Assembly (NCBI GenBank): GCA_022571415.1
Contig: JACZXW010000007.1
Coordinates: 1 to 50,197 of the forward strand
Reading direction: 5' to 3'
Source of the DNA: Pseudomonadota bacterium
GTDB taxonomy: Bacteria; Pseudomonadota; Gammaproteobacteria; Pseudomonadales; Azotimanducaceae
DNA length: 50,197 bases
The translations under genes and the position numbers were made by a program. A model generated the notes under the pieces. The model saw nothing but the letters and a program-made list of their open reading frames with translations. It was not told the DNA's origin and ran no database searches. This document shows, piece after piece, positions 16,725 to 25,716 of this stretch; within the stretch, counting starts at the first letter, position 1; each line of letters begins with the position of its first letter.

Positions 16725-17081
16725 TCAGCACCTACCACGTTTACGGCTATGGAAATACTCAAGCGGCAAAGCTTGCAAATGGTCGTATATTCTGACCCTT
16801 AATTTGCTTAACATTGACTCACCCGTAGTCCCAATCAGATAACGGTTCCCAAAAGTCAATAATCCCTGCACCGAAATAACGACCAGCCACAACAACAATA
16901 TTTGATTGTACGAGAAAGTAATATCAACGGGGTCAGCCAACAATGATGCTGTAAATTGCCCTGCCAGCCATGAACTGGCCAGTGACAATGCGCTTTGACC
17001 CAACATCAATATCAAGGCGAACATGATCGTGCTTCGGTAAGGAGTAACGAAGAGGACTATTTGAAATAATTGTCTATTCAT
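16725..17081 (-). pseudogene. 5' remnant of an ABC exporter gene
   Basis: A 118-residue frame corresponds to the beginning of an ABC transporter transmembrane domain (MsbA-like half transporter). It has two hydrophobic helices and the coupling-helix region 'LRVRIYDHLQALPLEYFHSRKRG', which in intact proteins is followed by four more helices and an ATPase domain. Here it stops three residues later. Nothing of the remaining ~450 residues is found nearby. It lies between the olsB end and the palindromic repeats, which suggests that rearrangement removed the rest. Confidence 0.75.
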
Positions 17082-17103
17082 AATTATGGAAAAATCTATA
17101 CGA

Positions 17104-17226
17104 TAATTTGGGTCAGAGTTAAAACTCTCCCGTATTATTTTTAATAATAGGTGGGTTCAGAGTAAAAACTCCTCGTCGCTTTTGTTGACGAAAGGCCTTG
17201 GTGGAAGTTTTTACTCTGACCCCCTA
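17104..17226. repeat. Compound palindromic repeat, second copy of the GGGGTCAGAG family
   Basis: Three cores are visible: a direct half copy at 17104-17130 (TTTGGGTCAGAGTTAAAACTC), then an inverted pair at about 17153-17172 and 17203-17223 (GGGTTCAGAGTAAAAACTCC against GGAAGTTTTTACTCTGACCCC). A short inner stem CGTC…GACG lies in the loop. The right arm touches the TAG stop codon of the minus-strand ATP-grasp gene (17224-17226), so the repeat starts exactly where that gene ends. The same core is inside the acyltransferase gene at 14842-14927. The repeats could also act as transcription stops for the converging operons. Confidence 0.75.
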
Positions 17227-18243
17227 GATATCCATTAGCTTTTCGTGGCTTATATCTAACAGGCGCGCATTTTCCCTTACTTTTTTGATGATTGACCGGT
17301 AGGAATCCAGTTTCATGGGTCGATGGCGGTGCTCATAGGCGGCATCGAGCAAGTATCTGCCATGCTTCATAAATATTTCATAGGCTCGCCAGATACTGTT
17401 ATCCGGGTCGAACATGTTAGTTGGCAGGGACGCGACGCCGTTTACTTCGATGACAACAAACTCCCCGCGCAGGAAAGCACCTTCACTTTCTGCTTTAACA
17501 TCCAACCGGCCAAAGTTGAATCCCGGTTGGGATTCGAAGATCCGAAATATCGAGTGTTCAATCTCAGGGTTAAGCAGGTAAGTATCATCGGTAAACTTGC
17601 ACCCCATGGTATGAGACCCAATAAAGGACAGTTGCACGCGTTCCCCTGCTTGCGGCACTCGATCTACATCCAGGTATTGAAGAAAAGTACGCCAGTGATT
17701 GCTATAGCGGTAATGCTCACGCGCCAGCTGCAGGATATTCTTTTCCCCGTCTCCAATGACGGCGGGAAAATGCTTTTTGTTGATCGCCGTAATCTTCGGC
17801 TCGCCATAGTGACGCACGTAGAAAACTCCATATTCAGATTTCAGAGGAGTGAATTTCTGCAGAATGTAAGCACCTTCCAGCGAGGGTATTTTTTTGACGA
17901 CATCTTCTACACCCGACAGCTTTACAACACCCTTGCCGACACTGCCTACGTCAGATTTCAGAATCAGCGGGTAACCGTGTTCCGAGGCAAAATCTTCGAT
18001 CAAGGTTTGCTTCGCCTCGTCAGTGGTATCTGCTGTAATCAAGGCCGTCGGCAGGAAATACTCCTGTGCAAAAGCCTGCTGGGTCCGGTACTTCGAGCCA
18101 ATCCCAATTTCTCCGTGGTCCAGGGCATAGTTCGCCTTGGCCAGGGATTTAATCGAAAGTCCGCGGATTCTCGCACCTATTACCAGATACAGGTAATAGG
18201 GCAGCTCAAACAGGCGCGGATTCCAGAACTCGAAGTGCTTCAT
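17224..18243 (-). CDS. ATP-grasp family protein
   Basis: A 339-residue cytoplasmic protein with an ATP-grasp core. 'YPLILKSDVGSVGKGVVKL' is the nucleotide-binding strand and glycine-rich loop, 'YILQKFTP' follows, and 'EFVVIEVNGVASLPTNMFD' is the metal-binding Glu/Asn region near the end. ATP-grasp enzymes join a carboxylate to an amine or thiol through an acyl-phosphate; the substrates here are not known. The N-terminal ~90 residues are not similar to D-Ala-D-Ala ligase as far as I can see. The gene is alone on its strand, diverges from the RND adaptor gene, and its stop codon is contiguous with the palindromic repeat. Confidence 0.75.
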   Translation of the reverse strand: MKHFEFWNPRLFELPYYLYLVIGARIRGLSIKSLAKANYALDHGEIGIGSKYRTQQAFAQEYFLPTALITADTTDEAKQTLIEDFASEHGYPLILKSDVGSVGKGVVKLSGVEDVVKKIPSLEGAYILQKFTPLKSEYGVFYVRHYGEPKITAINKKHFPAVIGDGEKNILQLAREHYRYSNHWRTFLQYLDVDRVPQAGERVQLSFIGSHTMGCKFTDDTYLLNPEIEHSIFRIFESQPGFNFGRLDVKAESEGAFLRGEFVVIEVNGVASLPTNMFDPDNSIWRAYEIFMKHGRYLLDAAYEHRHRPMKLDSYRSIIKKVRENARLLDISHEKLMDI

Positions 18244-18441
18244 TGTTAAAGAGTACCTTGTTGAGACACCTGGCGCTTGTGCTTGATGGAGAGTTCATCG
18301 CTTCAACCCATCTTCTGCTCATTCTGACGAAAAGCCCGGTGGCAAGGGGACAAATAGGTCAAAATTCGCCCGAATGAGCAAACTAATTTCGCCTATCGTG
18401 CGTCTTAGTACCAGTCCACCCTTATCTACCGGGGAAAACCC

Positions 18442-19650
18442 TTGAAAAAGCTCTATACACTTATGGCTCCTGTACTTGTCATCGCACTGGGGGCCGGTAT
18501 TTATGCCGCCCTACACTGGGCTAAACCGGAACCCGAAAAAAAGGAAGACCCGGTTCGTCCGCTAAGCGTATTCATCGAACCTGTCGAACAGACAAATATC
18601 CTACTCACCGTAGAGACCAGCGGAAACGTTCGGGCGAGAACTGAAGTCGTTATCGTCGCACAGGTCGCCGGTCGGGTTGTCTCGGTCTCAGCTGAATTTA
18701 CCGAAGGCGGTATCGTTTCCCCTGGCATAGCCCTGATTGTCATTGAGGATACAGACTATCGATTTGCGCTACTCCAGGCCGAAGCGATCGTCGCGAGCGC
18801 AGAGGTTGCTGTGCAGCAGGCACTGGCAACTGCCAACGTTGCAAGAAAACAGCTCAGGAATACAGATGGTGCATCTGATCTGGCCTTGAAGAAGCCACAG
18901 GTAGCCCAGGCCAACGCCGGGCTAAAAGCTGCGAAGGCCGACCTGGCGCAAGCCCAGACCAATCTATCCCGTACACAGATAGCGCTTCCCTTTACCGGCC
19001 GGATTATCAACACTTCGGTCGATATCGGCCAATACGTCACTCCCGGCACGCCGCTGGGGAAGGCATTTTCTACTGACGTGGTCGAAATTCGTTTGCCTCT
19101 CAACGATGCGCAACTCGCCTCCCTGGACCTGCCCATTGGCTATATCGCCGGTGACGATCCTGGACTTCCGGTTGAATTCAGTGCAATTGTGGCCGGGAAA
19201 CAGCAAATCTGGCACGGACGTCTGACACGACTGGATGCCTCCATCGAGGTTGAAACCCGGATGCTGTACGGAATCGCCGAAGTTTTCTCCCCTTACGAAA
19301 CCAATGTATCGCAGCACGGCATGCCTCTGGCTGTCGGACTATACGTCAGCGCCAAGATAGAAGGCCGAGAAATCAAAAATGCGGTCGTTATTTCGCGAGA
19401 TGCACTGCGCGCCGGTAACCAGGTTTATGTCATCAACGACAAGGGCCGCCTTGAAGTTCGCAAGGTCATTGTCACCCATAGTACAGCCCGGGAAGCCATC
19501 ATCGCCAGCGGCCTGAAATACGCTGAGCGAGTTGTCATTTCATCTATTCGAAATCCAGTTCAGGGCATGGCCCTGGAGGCCCTGCAACAGACATACAAAG
19601 AAACCGCGAATTCCAGTGATACGAACCAGCGCATGGCTGGAGGAAGTTAA
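18442..19650 (+). CDS. RND efflux periplasmic adaptor (HlyD/MFP family)
   Basis: A 402-residue membrane-fusion protein that would link the inner-membrane pump encoded next to an outer-membrane channel. It has an N-terminal membrane anchor (about residues 8-26), a first lipoyl half ('GNVRARTEVVIVAQVAGRV'), an alpha-hairpin rich in Ala and Gln (about 105-170), the second lipoyl half with 'LPFTGRIINTSVDIGQYVTPG', and beta-barrel and proximal domains. The TTG at 18442 with GGGGAA upstream gives the standard MKK start. The ATG at 18463 is an alternative but would shorten the positively charged start. The permease gene begins 3 bases after the stop. No outer-membrane factor gene is in the window. 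Confidence 0.88.
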   Translation: MKKLYTLMAPVLVIALGAGIYAALHWAKPEPEKKEDPVRPLSVFIEPVEQTNILLTVETSGNVRARTEVVIVAQVAGRVVSVSAEFTEGGIVSPGIALIVIEDTDYRFALLQAEAIVASAEVAVQQALATANVARKQLRNTDGASDLALKKPQVAQANAGLKAAKADLAQAQTNLSRTQIALPFTGRIINTSVDIGQYVTPGTPLGKAFSTDVVEIRLPLNDAQLASLDLPIGYIAGDDPGLPVEFSAIVAGKQQIWHGRLTRLDASIEVETRMLYGIAEVFSPYETNVSQHGMPLAVGLYVSAKIEGREIKNAVVISRDALRAGNQVYVINDKGRLEVRKVIVTHSTAREAIIASGLKYAERVVISSIRNPVQGMALEALQQTYKETANSSDTNQRMAGGS

Positions 19651-19653
19651 AAG

Positions 19654-22600
19654 ATGGAACGGCTAATCTCCTGGTGGGCCAGGAATCCTGTCGCTTCCAA
19701 CCTTCTACTGCTGGGCATTCTTCTGTCCGGTGTTCTTGGATTTTCGATGATGGAACGCGAGGTTTTCCCAGTATTCAGGACCAACCAGGTTCAGGTCGAG
19801 ATCGCCTGGCCAGGGGCAGCGCCCCAGGAGGTCGAAGAACAGATCATCATACGCATCGAAGAATCACTTAAGAACATGGACAACATTTTCCATGTGTACT
19901 CCACTGCCGAGGAAGGATTCGCGCACATCGAAATCTATACCTACCCCGGAGAAAATATTGAACAGTTCGTTAGTGACATCAAGATGCGCGTCGATTCAGT
20001 GAATTCCCTTCCCCGCGATATTGAGAAGCCTCGCGTTCGCCGGGTGGAATACCGTGGAGAAATGATGCGTGTCGCCGTGCATGGCTTTCTCGAAGAACGT
20101 GAACTCAATCGCCTCGCCGAGGACCTGCGTGATGAAGTCGCTGCACTACCCTGGGTTTCTATTGTTGAACTGTTCGGGACTCGCAGAGAAGAAGTCACTA
20201 TTGAACTTTCTGAACAGGCTCTTCGCCGCTACTCCCTGAGTTTTGAAGAAGTGGCCAATGCAATACGCGCCAGTTCAATTAACATTTCCTCGGGACGAAT
20301 TCGCACCGAGACCGGGGACGTGCTGCTCCGGGTGCGCAATATGGCCGATAGCGAAGAAGATTTCAGCAACATCGTGATCAGGCAATCCCGTAATGGCGGC
20401 ATCGTCAGAGTAGGCGATGTCGCTAAAGTTATCGACGGATTCGAGGAGAACGAGATACTCGCCACCTTGAACGGTGAACCCGCGGTCCTGTTGCAGATAT
20501 TAACGACCGACAACATGCAGGTCGTCAAAACCAGCGATACCGTTCGCGAATGGATGCAAGAGCGTAAGAAAACCCTGCCGGAAGGAGTGAGCCTGTCCCT
20601 CTGGTTTGATTCCGCCGACATCTACAAGAGCCGAATGGGAACCATCGGTTCTTCTGCCTATCTTGGGCTGATTCTCGTTTTTCTTGTGTTGATTCTGTCC
20701 CTGCGGCCTAAAGTCGCGCTGTGGGTCACCGCTGGTATTGGTATTGCCTTTATTGGTACCTTCTCCCTGTTACCGGTATACGATGTTTCACTGAACATCC
20801 TCTCCACCTTCGCTTTCCTGCTGGTTCTGGGAATCGTTGTAGATGATGCAATCGTTGTGGGTGAAAGTATTCACCAGCACAGTCACACTATGGGTGGCGG
20901 TGTTGATTCTGCAATTGAAGGTGCCTACACCGTATCAAAACCAGTGATATTCGCGGTCCTGACCACCATGGTCGCATTTGCTCCCTGGTTTTTTCTTTCC
21001 GGTGAAGACGCGCAGATTACACGCCAGCTTTCAATCGTCATTACGGTGGCGCTTGCCATTTCACTCATCGAAGCTTTCCTGATTCTCCCTTCTCACCTGC
21101 GCAACCTAAAACCGAGAGAAAATTTGGGAAAATTGGCGCAATGGCAAAAAAATATCGAACAGAGCATTGTCAATTTCGCTAATACGACCTATCGAAAGTG
21201 GATTGAAATAGCGGTCGTCCATCGCTACCTCACTTCCAGTCTCTTTATTGCAGCATTCACAATCAGCCTGGGCATTTTTAGTAGCGGCTGGGTTAAGTTT
21301 TCGTTTATGCCTGAGGTAGAAAACGAAATCATCTATATCAATGTGGTCCTACCCACCGGCACACCCTACTCTAGAGCCCTTGCTGTACTGGATCAATTAC
21401 AGCGGGCGGAATTGGCGTTGATTGATGAGGTGGAATCCAAGGCAGAATCTACTGGCGGCACAGGTAAACTGATCGAAGGCTGGTATACCCGTTCTCGTCG
21501 TGACAGTGTCATCGCTATCATCAAGCTGGCTCCTCCCGAAATCAGGGACCTCTCAGCGAAGGAAGCAGCCACGCGTCTGCGGGAGTTAGTCGGGGACATT
21601 CCAGATGCCGATGAAATTGAAGTCAACTACACCATGAATAACTCCAGTCCGCGCATCAGCTACATCCTCCGTCACCGGGATCTCAATGTATTACGGGCGG
21701 CCAGTCGCGACACCAAGACGAAGCTGCAGGAGTATGAGGGGACCTATTTCGTTCGGGACAACATGCGAGGAGAGTCCGACGAATTACTTATGCAACTCCT
21801 GCCTGGGGCCGAAAAACTGGGAATTACTCTCGCCCAGGTATCCCGACAGGTTCGGCAGGCTTATTTCGGTGAAGAGGTGCAGCGCCTGCCGCGAGAAAAT
21901 GGAGATGTGAAGGTGATGGTTCGATATCCCAGAGAACTGCGCTACAGCCTGGACAGCCTCAATAACTTTATGGTCAGAACCGATGACGGGCGCGAGGTGC
22001 CGCTATTTTCAGTCGTCTCTGTAGATGTTGCCACCAGTGTGCAGAGAATTCAGCGCCGTGACGGTGAGCGTATGGTACGGGTCACGGCTGGCGTGGTGGG
22101 TGAACTGATGAGTGATATTCGCACTGACATGGACGACAATTTCCTGACCCTGTTGAAAGAACGTTATCCCGGTCTAAAGGTTGGCGGTTCAATTGAAAGC
22201 GAAGATATATTCTTTGAAGAAATATTTTCGCTCTACGCCATCGCTTTTTTCCTGATGTACGCCCTGATCGCTGTCGCTTTTCGTTCTTACTGGCTACCGC
22301 TTCTGGTTATGACGGCTGTACCCTTCGGATTTATGGGCGCAATTTACGGGCACCTGATCTTTGGAGTATCCATGGCGCTGTTCTCCTATTTTGGCATCGG
22401 CGCCGCTGCTGGTGTCGTAATTAATGACAACCTGGTACTCATAGATTATGTCGGCCGCCTGCGGGACAAGGGGCAGGCAGCCATGGAGGCGGTCATCGAG
22501 GGCGGCGTGACTCGTTTCAGGCCTATCCTGCTAACCACCGTCACGACCTTCGTTGGTTTAATGCCGATCATGGCGGAACGTTCGACAGATGCTCAATTCC

Positions 22601-22770
22601 TGAAACCAGCCGTACTATCACTCGCCTTTGGGGTATTGTTCGCCCTGTTTGTCACGCTCTTTCTGGTACCCGCCCTGTATTGCATCGGTGAGGATCTGGG
22701 TGCGATGGCGAAACGTTACAGGGAAAAGCTACAGGCCCCGTGGCTCGCAAAGGTAGACCCCTCTGAGTGA
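19654..22770 (+). CDS. RND efflux permease (AcrB/HAE family)
   Basis: A 1038-residue proton-driven efflux pump of the inner membrane, of normal family length. It has TM1 at about 13-33, a periplasmic porter domain, TM2-6, a second porter domain and TM7-12. The proton-relay pair is D397-D398 in TM4 ('LVLGIVVDDAIVVGES'), and TM10-11 carry 'GIGAAAGVVINDNLVLIDY' and 'RFRPILLTTVTTFVGLMP'. The substrate cannot be predicted. The sequence is nearer to the broad family of uncharacterised marine HAE pumps than to AcrB itself. It forms an operon with the adaptor gene. A local regulator gene was not found. Confidence 0.92.
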   Translation: MERLISWWARNPVASNLLLLGILLSGVLGFSMMEREVFPVFRTNQVQVEIAWPGAAPQEVEEQIIIRIEESLKNMDNIFHVYSTAEEGFAHIEIYTYPGENIEQFVSDIKMRVDSVNSLPRDIEKPRVRRVEYRGEMMRVAVHGFLEERELNRLAEDLRDEVAALPWVSIVELFGTRREEVTIELSEQALRRYSLSFEEVANAIRASSINISSGRIRTETGDVLLRVRNMADSEEDFSNIVIRQSRNGGIVRVGDVAKVIDGFEENEILATLNGEPAVLLQILTTDNMQVVKTSDTVREWMQERKKTLPEGVSLSLWFDSADIYKSRMGTIGSSAYLGLILVFLVLILSLRPKVALWVTAGIGIAFIGTFSLLPVYDVSLNILSTFAFLLVLGIVVDDAIVVGESIHQHSHTMGGGVDSAIEGAYTVSKPVIFAVLTTMVAFAPWFFLSGEDAQITRQLSIVITVALAISLIEAFLILPSHLRNLKPRENLGKLAQWQKNIEQSIVNFANTTYRKWIEIAVVHRYLTSSLFIAAFTISLGIFSSGWVKFSFMPEVENEIIYINVVLPTGTPYSRALAVLDQLQRAELALIDEVESKAESTGGTGKLIEGWYTRSRRDSVIAIIKLAPPEIRDLSAKEAATRLRELVGDIPDADEIEVNYTMNNSSPRISYILRHRDLNVLRAASRDTKTKLQEYEGTYFVRDNMRGESDELLMQLLPGAEKLGITLAQVSRQVRQAYFGEEVQRLPRENGDVKVMVRYPRELRYSLDSLNNFMVRTDDGREVPLFSVVSVDVATSVQRIQRRDGERMVRVTAGVVGELMSDIRTDMDDNFLTLLKERYPGLKVGGSIESEDIFFEEIFSLYAIAFFLMYALIAVAFRSYWLPLLVMTAVPFGFMGAIYGHLIFGVSMALFSYFGIGAAAGVVINDNLVLIDYVGRLRDKGQAAMEAVIEGGVTRFRPILLTTVTTFVGLMPIMAERSTDAQFLKPAVLSLAFGVLFALFVTLFLVPALYCIGEDLGAMAKRYREKLQAPWLAKVDPSE

Positions 22771-22955
22771 TCTCTAACAGGTCAAAGTGTTCTGTTTCTC
22801 CAGCAGAACGACGACTTTTTACAAACTGACTTGGGCCGACTTAACCTTTTTGAATCCTCGCGGCTTACCTGGATGCCTGACTCACTTCTCTGCTGTCGCA
22901 CTCAGCCGGTACATTCGATACCATTCATGGCATCAATAAACTAGCGGAGATAAAC
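22771..22955. other. Intergenic region with weak hairpin
   Basis: Between the pump and the reductase gene. The inverted pair GTTCTG/CAGAAC near 22790-22810, followed by a T5 run at about 22817, could be a weak terminator for the efflux operon. AGCGGAG just before 22956 is the ribosome site of the reductase gene. Confidence 0.35.
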
Positions 22956-23987
22956 ATGCTGAAGGCGATACAGCTCGGAAACAACAGCGGACTTCGGGTG
23001 TCACAACTGTGTCTCGGCACCATGAACTTCGGCGAGCCCGGCAAAGGTCACCAGGGCGACTGGACCCTCGGGATCGACGAGGCTCGGCCCATATTCAAGG
23101 CAGCCATCGACAACGGGTTGTTCTATTTTGACTGTGCAGATATCTACGGCGTCGGTGCATGTGAAAAAGTTGTGGGCTCTCTCCTAAAGGAGCTTCTTCC
23201 CCGGGAGGATTACGTATTGACCACTAAGGTGGCGATGCCCATGGGGCGAGGCGCGAACCAGGGCGGCCTGTCACGCAAGCATATTATGGAAGGCGTCGAT
23301 AACAGCCTAAAACGTCTCGGGCATGACTATATTGATCAGCTTATCATCCACCGTCATCCCCATGGGGTACCCGGTCAGGCGATTGTCCCCATTGAGGAAA
23401 CAATGGAAGCCCTGCATGATGTGGTCAAGGCAGGCAAGGTACTCTACCTGGGTGGATCCTCCATGTTTGCCTGGCAATTCGCTGAACTGCAGATGACCGC
23501 ACAAATGAATGGCTGGACGCGATTCATCTCCATGCAAAATCACTACAACCTGATCTATCGAGAAGAAGAACGGGAGATGAATCCCTATTGTGCGCAAACC
23601 GGAGTTGCACTCACTCCCTGGTCGCCCCTGGCCAGGGGAATACTCACTGGCGCCTATAAAGGCGGATTCGATAAAGGGTCAACGGATCGCTCCAAAGGCG
23701 GAGACCGGTTGCGCACCGAAAGCCTTTACAAGGGTGAGATGGACTTCAAAATTGCCGACCGGGTGATCGAAACTGCAAAGAAGTACGGCAAGTCACCCGC
23801 CCAAATATCACTGGCCTGGCTGCTGAACAAACCAGAGGTTCATTCACCTGTGGTTGGGGTATCGAGAATCGAGCAGCTCGAGGATTTGGTTGGGGCTGCC
23901 GAGATTACCCTTGAAGCGGAAGATATAGCGTATCTTGAAGAATTGTATCGGCCAGTTGAAAATCTTTTGTCAATCGGATTTTCATGA
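22956..23987 (+). CDS. Aldo/keto reductase
   Basis: A 343-residue NADPH-dependent oxidoreductase with the (beta/alpha)8 fold. 'LCLGTMNFG' is the first strand. The catalytic tetrad can be placed as Asp and Tyr in 'FDCADIYGVG', Lys in 'LTTKVAM' and His in 'QLIIHRHPH'. Later come 'PWSPLARGILTG' and the C-terminal cofactor segment 'VVGVSRIEQLED'. Members of this YghZ/Tas-like group reduce aldehydes; the natural substrate is unknown. It is a single gene with a good ribosome site (AGCGGAG) and a separate upstream region, followed by a convergent gene. Confidence 0.9.
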   Translation: MLKAIQLGNNSGLRVSQLCLGTMNFGEPGKGHQGDWTLGIDEARPIFKAAIDNGLFYFDCADIYGVGACEKVVGSLLKELLPREDYVLTTKVAMPMGRGANQGGLSRKHIMEGVDNSLKRLGHDYIDQLIIHRHPHGVPGQAIVPIEETMEALHDVVKAGKVLYLGGSSMFAWQFAELQMTAQMNGWTRFISMQNHYNLIYREEEREMNPYCAQTGVALTPWSPLARGILTGAYKGGFDKGSTDRSKGGDRLRTESLYKGEMDFKIADRVIETAKKYGKSPAQISLAWLLNKPEVHSPVVGVSRIEQLEDLVGAAEITLEAEDIAYLEELYRPVENLLSIGFS

Positions 23988-24069
23988 TTTAAAACGGACT
24001 TTTGGTGCCACAACCAGATTCAAGCACATTCATGTCGGCGGGCAGGTTTACACCCGATACAAAATTTAT

Positions 24070-25716
24070 CTAATCGACCCGCGGATTCGCATCCAGGCTC
24101 GATATGTAAGTCAGCACCAGTTGTACAATCATCCCAATGCCGACGATCGTCAGTATAAAGTTAAAGATGCCTCCTACCGCAGGGATATTAACTGCGATAA
24201 GGATCACGACGAGCCCCGCAAGGAGCGTCAATGGCAAGCTGTCTTTCTTTTCCGATGAGCTGAGTAGCAGTTGACCAATGGTCGAGGCCAGCACAATCTT
24301 CGCGAAGTAGATAGCTAACAGCCAGGAGAAAAAGCCGACCAGGGTAAAAGGTAATCCGACCACCGTGATGGCAAAAAGCAGCATAATAATCGGCAGGCTA
24401 ATCAGTGTAACCAGTCCGATACCCGCGGTCTTCAGCCCCGCGATTCCACCACTTAATGTCACGCTGCGAAGACTGGGGACAAACCACAAGAGCGCGATAC
24501 CGAAAATGAACGCGCTCGCCAGGCGGAGCAGTTGGCCAAGGTAATAATGGCCTGTTACATACTTGTTTCTCGATTTGAATTCAGAATGAAAAGGCAGAAT
24601 CTCGACCTTGCCGTCTACAACTGCAGTTGATGACCGTTGCAGGTTGTTCTCGTCATGCCGGAAACGAAGATTGCCACCTACCCTGGCATCGCCAAGCAGA
24701 GTTACACGGTGCGAGTAGGCTTCGAAATCTTCGCCTACTGTGCCACTCAATTCGACGTTTTCTCCGACCGTAAAGAGATCACGGCTGACGTATCCCGCGA
24801 TCGAAGCCAATTCGGTGGCGATCATAGCGTTTCCGCCAATACGGGATCCGCGACTGATGTTCACGTTACCGGCAGCGCCCCAGAAATCACCATTGATGAC
24901 GACATCACTAAGATCGAACGAAGAAGCGGCTCCGAGTACGGTACCACCAACCTGACCCTGAACTGTTACGGTCTCCGCGAAGGCAATCAAATTACCGCCA
25001 ACCGATCCATTGACGATGACTCTATGGCCAATCGCAATAAGGTCACCGTTGATCTTACCGTCGATCACGACGGTATCCCCTACGATGATCAGCGTGTCAT
25101 CAACGGTTTCTGTGGCTGCAATCGTTACCATGTTGTCGCCGCGACGAATCTCAATTGCATTGGCTGATGGTGGCGCGAGCAAGCTTCCGCCGATGGCTGC
25201 CAGTAAACATAAACTCGATGTGGCGCGCACTTTTCTGTATGAAAAAACAAGCCACGTGAGGCTTAGGATAAACAAACTTAAGATAACAAAACCAAGATAA
25301 GTCTCGATCATGGTGGTTCCTTCTTGGAAAATATATAGTGCAGTACTTACGAGCAAACCGTACGCATCGGGAATGGGAATGAGTGTAATCCAGGAAATTG
25401 CGTTAACGATCAGCTCACCAAATAATGTCTTCCACAGGAACTGTGCTAACCAGACAACCAACCCCGTAATCACATTGGCAATAGCGAACTCCCGCAGGCC
25501 TACCGGCCTGGCAAACTTCGGGACGACATTCGGTACAACAACAGCCTCATCAATATTAAGAGCAGTGCTGATCAATCGCTTCTCATCGATGAATTCAGCA
25601 AGCCGGGTTCGACAAGGGGAACAGGATTCGATATGGCTCACGATTGTGTCGGCATCAACAGGTGGAAGTGCCTCATCGACGTACATCGAACACTGCAAAT
25701 CGGTCAGGTGAATCAC
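24070..25716 (-). CDS. Anti-sigma zinc-finger / bactofilin-like beta-helix fusion protein
   Basis: A 548-residue protein with four parts. Residues 1-45 form an anti-sigma zinc finger (H28-x3-C32-x2-C35). Residues ~75-160 hold three transmembrane segments. Residues ~166-187 look like a signal peptide in the middle of the chain, with an Ala-x-Ala site (ANA, 185-187). Residues ~190-370 carry hexapeptide-like repeats ('VIDGKINGDL', 'VIVNGSVGGNL', 'VTVQGQVGG') of the polymer-forming bactofilin type. Two or more helices close the chain at 385-548. The start overlaps the stop of the ECF sigma gene by four bases, so the zinc finger most likely binds that sigma factor in the cytoplasm. The beta-helix would lie in the periplasm. 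Cleavage at the inner site, if it occurs, would separate sensor and anti-sigma parts. Confidence 0.8.
   Translation of the reverse strand: MIHLTDLQCSMYVDEALPPVDADTIVSHIESCSPCRTRLAEFIDEKRLISTALNIDEAVVVPNVVPKFARPVGLREFAIANVITGLVVWLAQFLWKTLFGELIVNAISWITLIPIPDAYGLLVSTALYIFQEGTTMIETYLGFVILSLFILSLTWLVFSYRKVRATSSLCLLAAIGGSLLAPPSANAIEIRRGDNMVTIAATETVDDTLIIVGDTVVIDGKINGDLIAIGHRVIVNGSVGGNLIAFAETVTVQGQVGGTVLGAASSFDLSDVVINGDFWGAAGNVNISRGSRIGGNAMIATELASIAGYVSRDLFTVGENVELSGTVGEDFEAYSHRVTLLGDARVGGNLRFRHDENNLQRSSTAVVDGKVEILPFHSEFKSRNKYVTGHYYLGQLLRLASAFIFGIALLWFVPSLRSVTLSGGIAGLKTAGIGLVTLISLPIIMLLFAITVVGLPFTLVGFFSWLLAIYFAKIVLASTIGQLLLSSSEKKDSLPLTLLAGLVVILIAVNIPAVGGIFNFILTIVGIGMIVQLVLTYISSLDANPRVD

Noticed and set aside
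16790-16815. Apparent further copy of the repeat core (TATTCTGACCCTT)
   Set aside because: Only about eight bases match and they encode a conserved part of the ABC-exporter fragment, so the match is probably chance.
17323-18249. 308-codon open frame on the plus strand
   Set aside because: It is antisense to the ATP-grasp gene, whose motifs are clear. The plus-strand product has no recognisable domain and no ribosome site.
24637-25167. 176-codon plus-strand frame
   Set aside because: Antisense to the beta-helix part of the anti-sigma fusion. The regular repeat in that gene keeps the opposite frames open.
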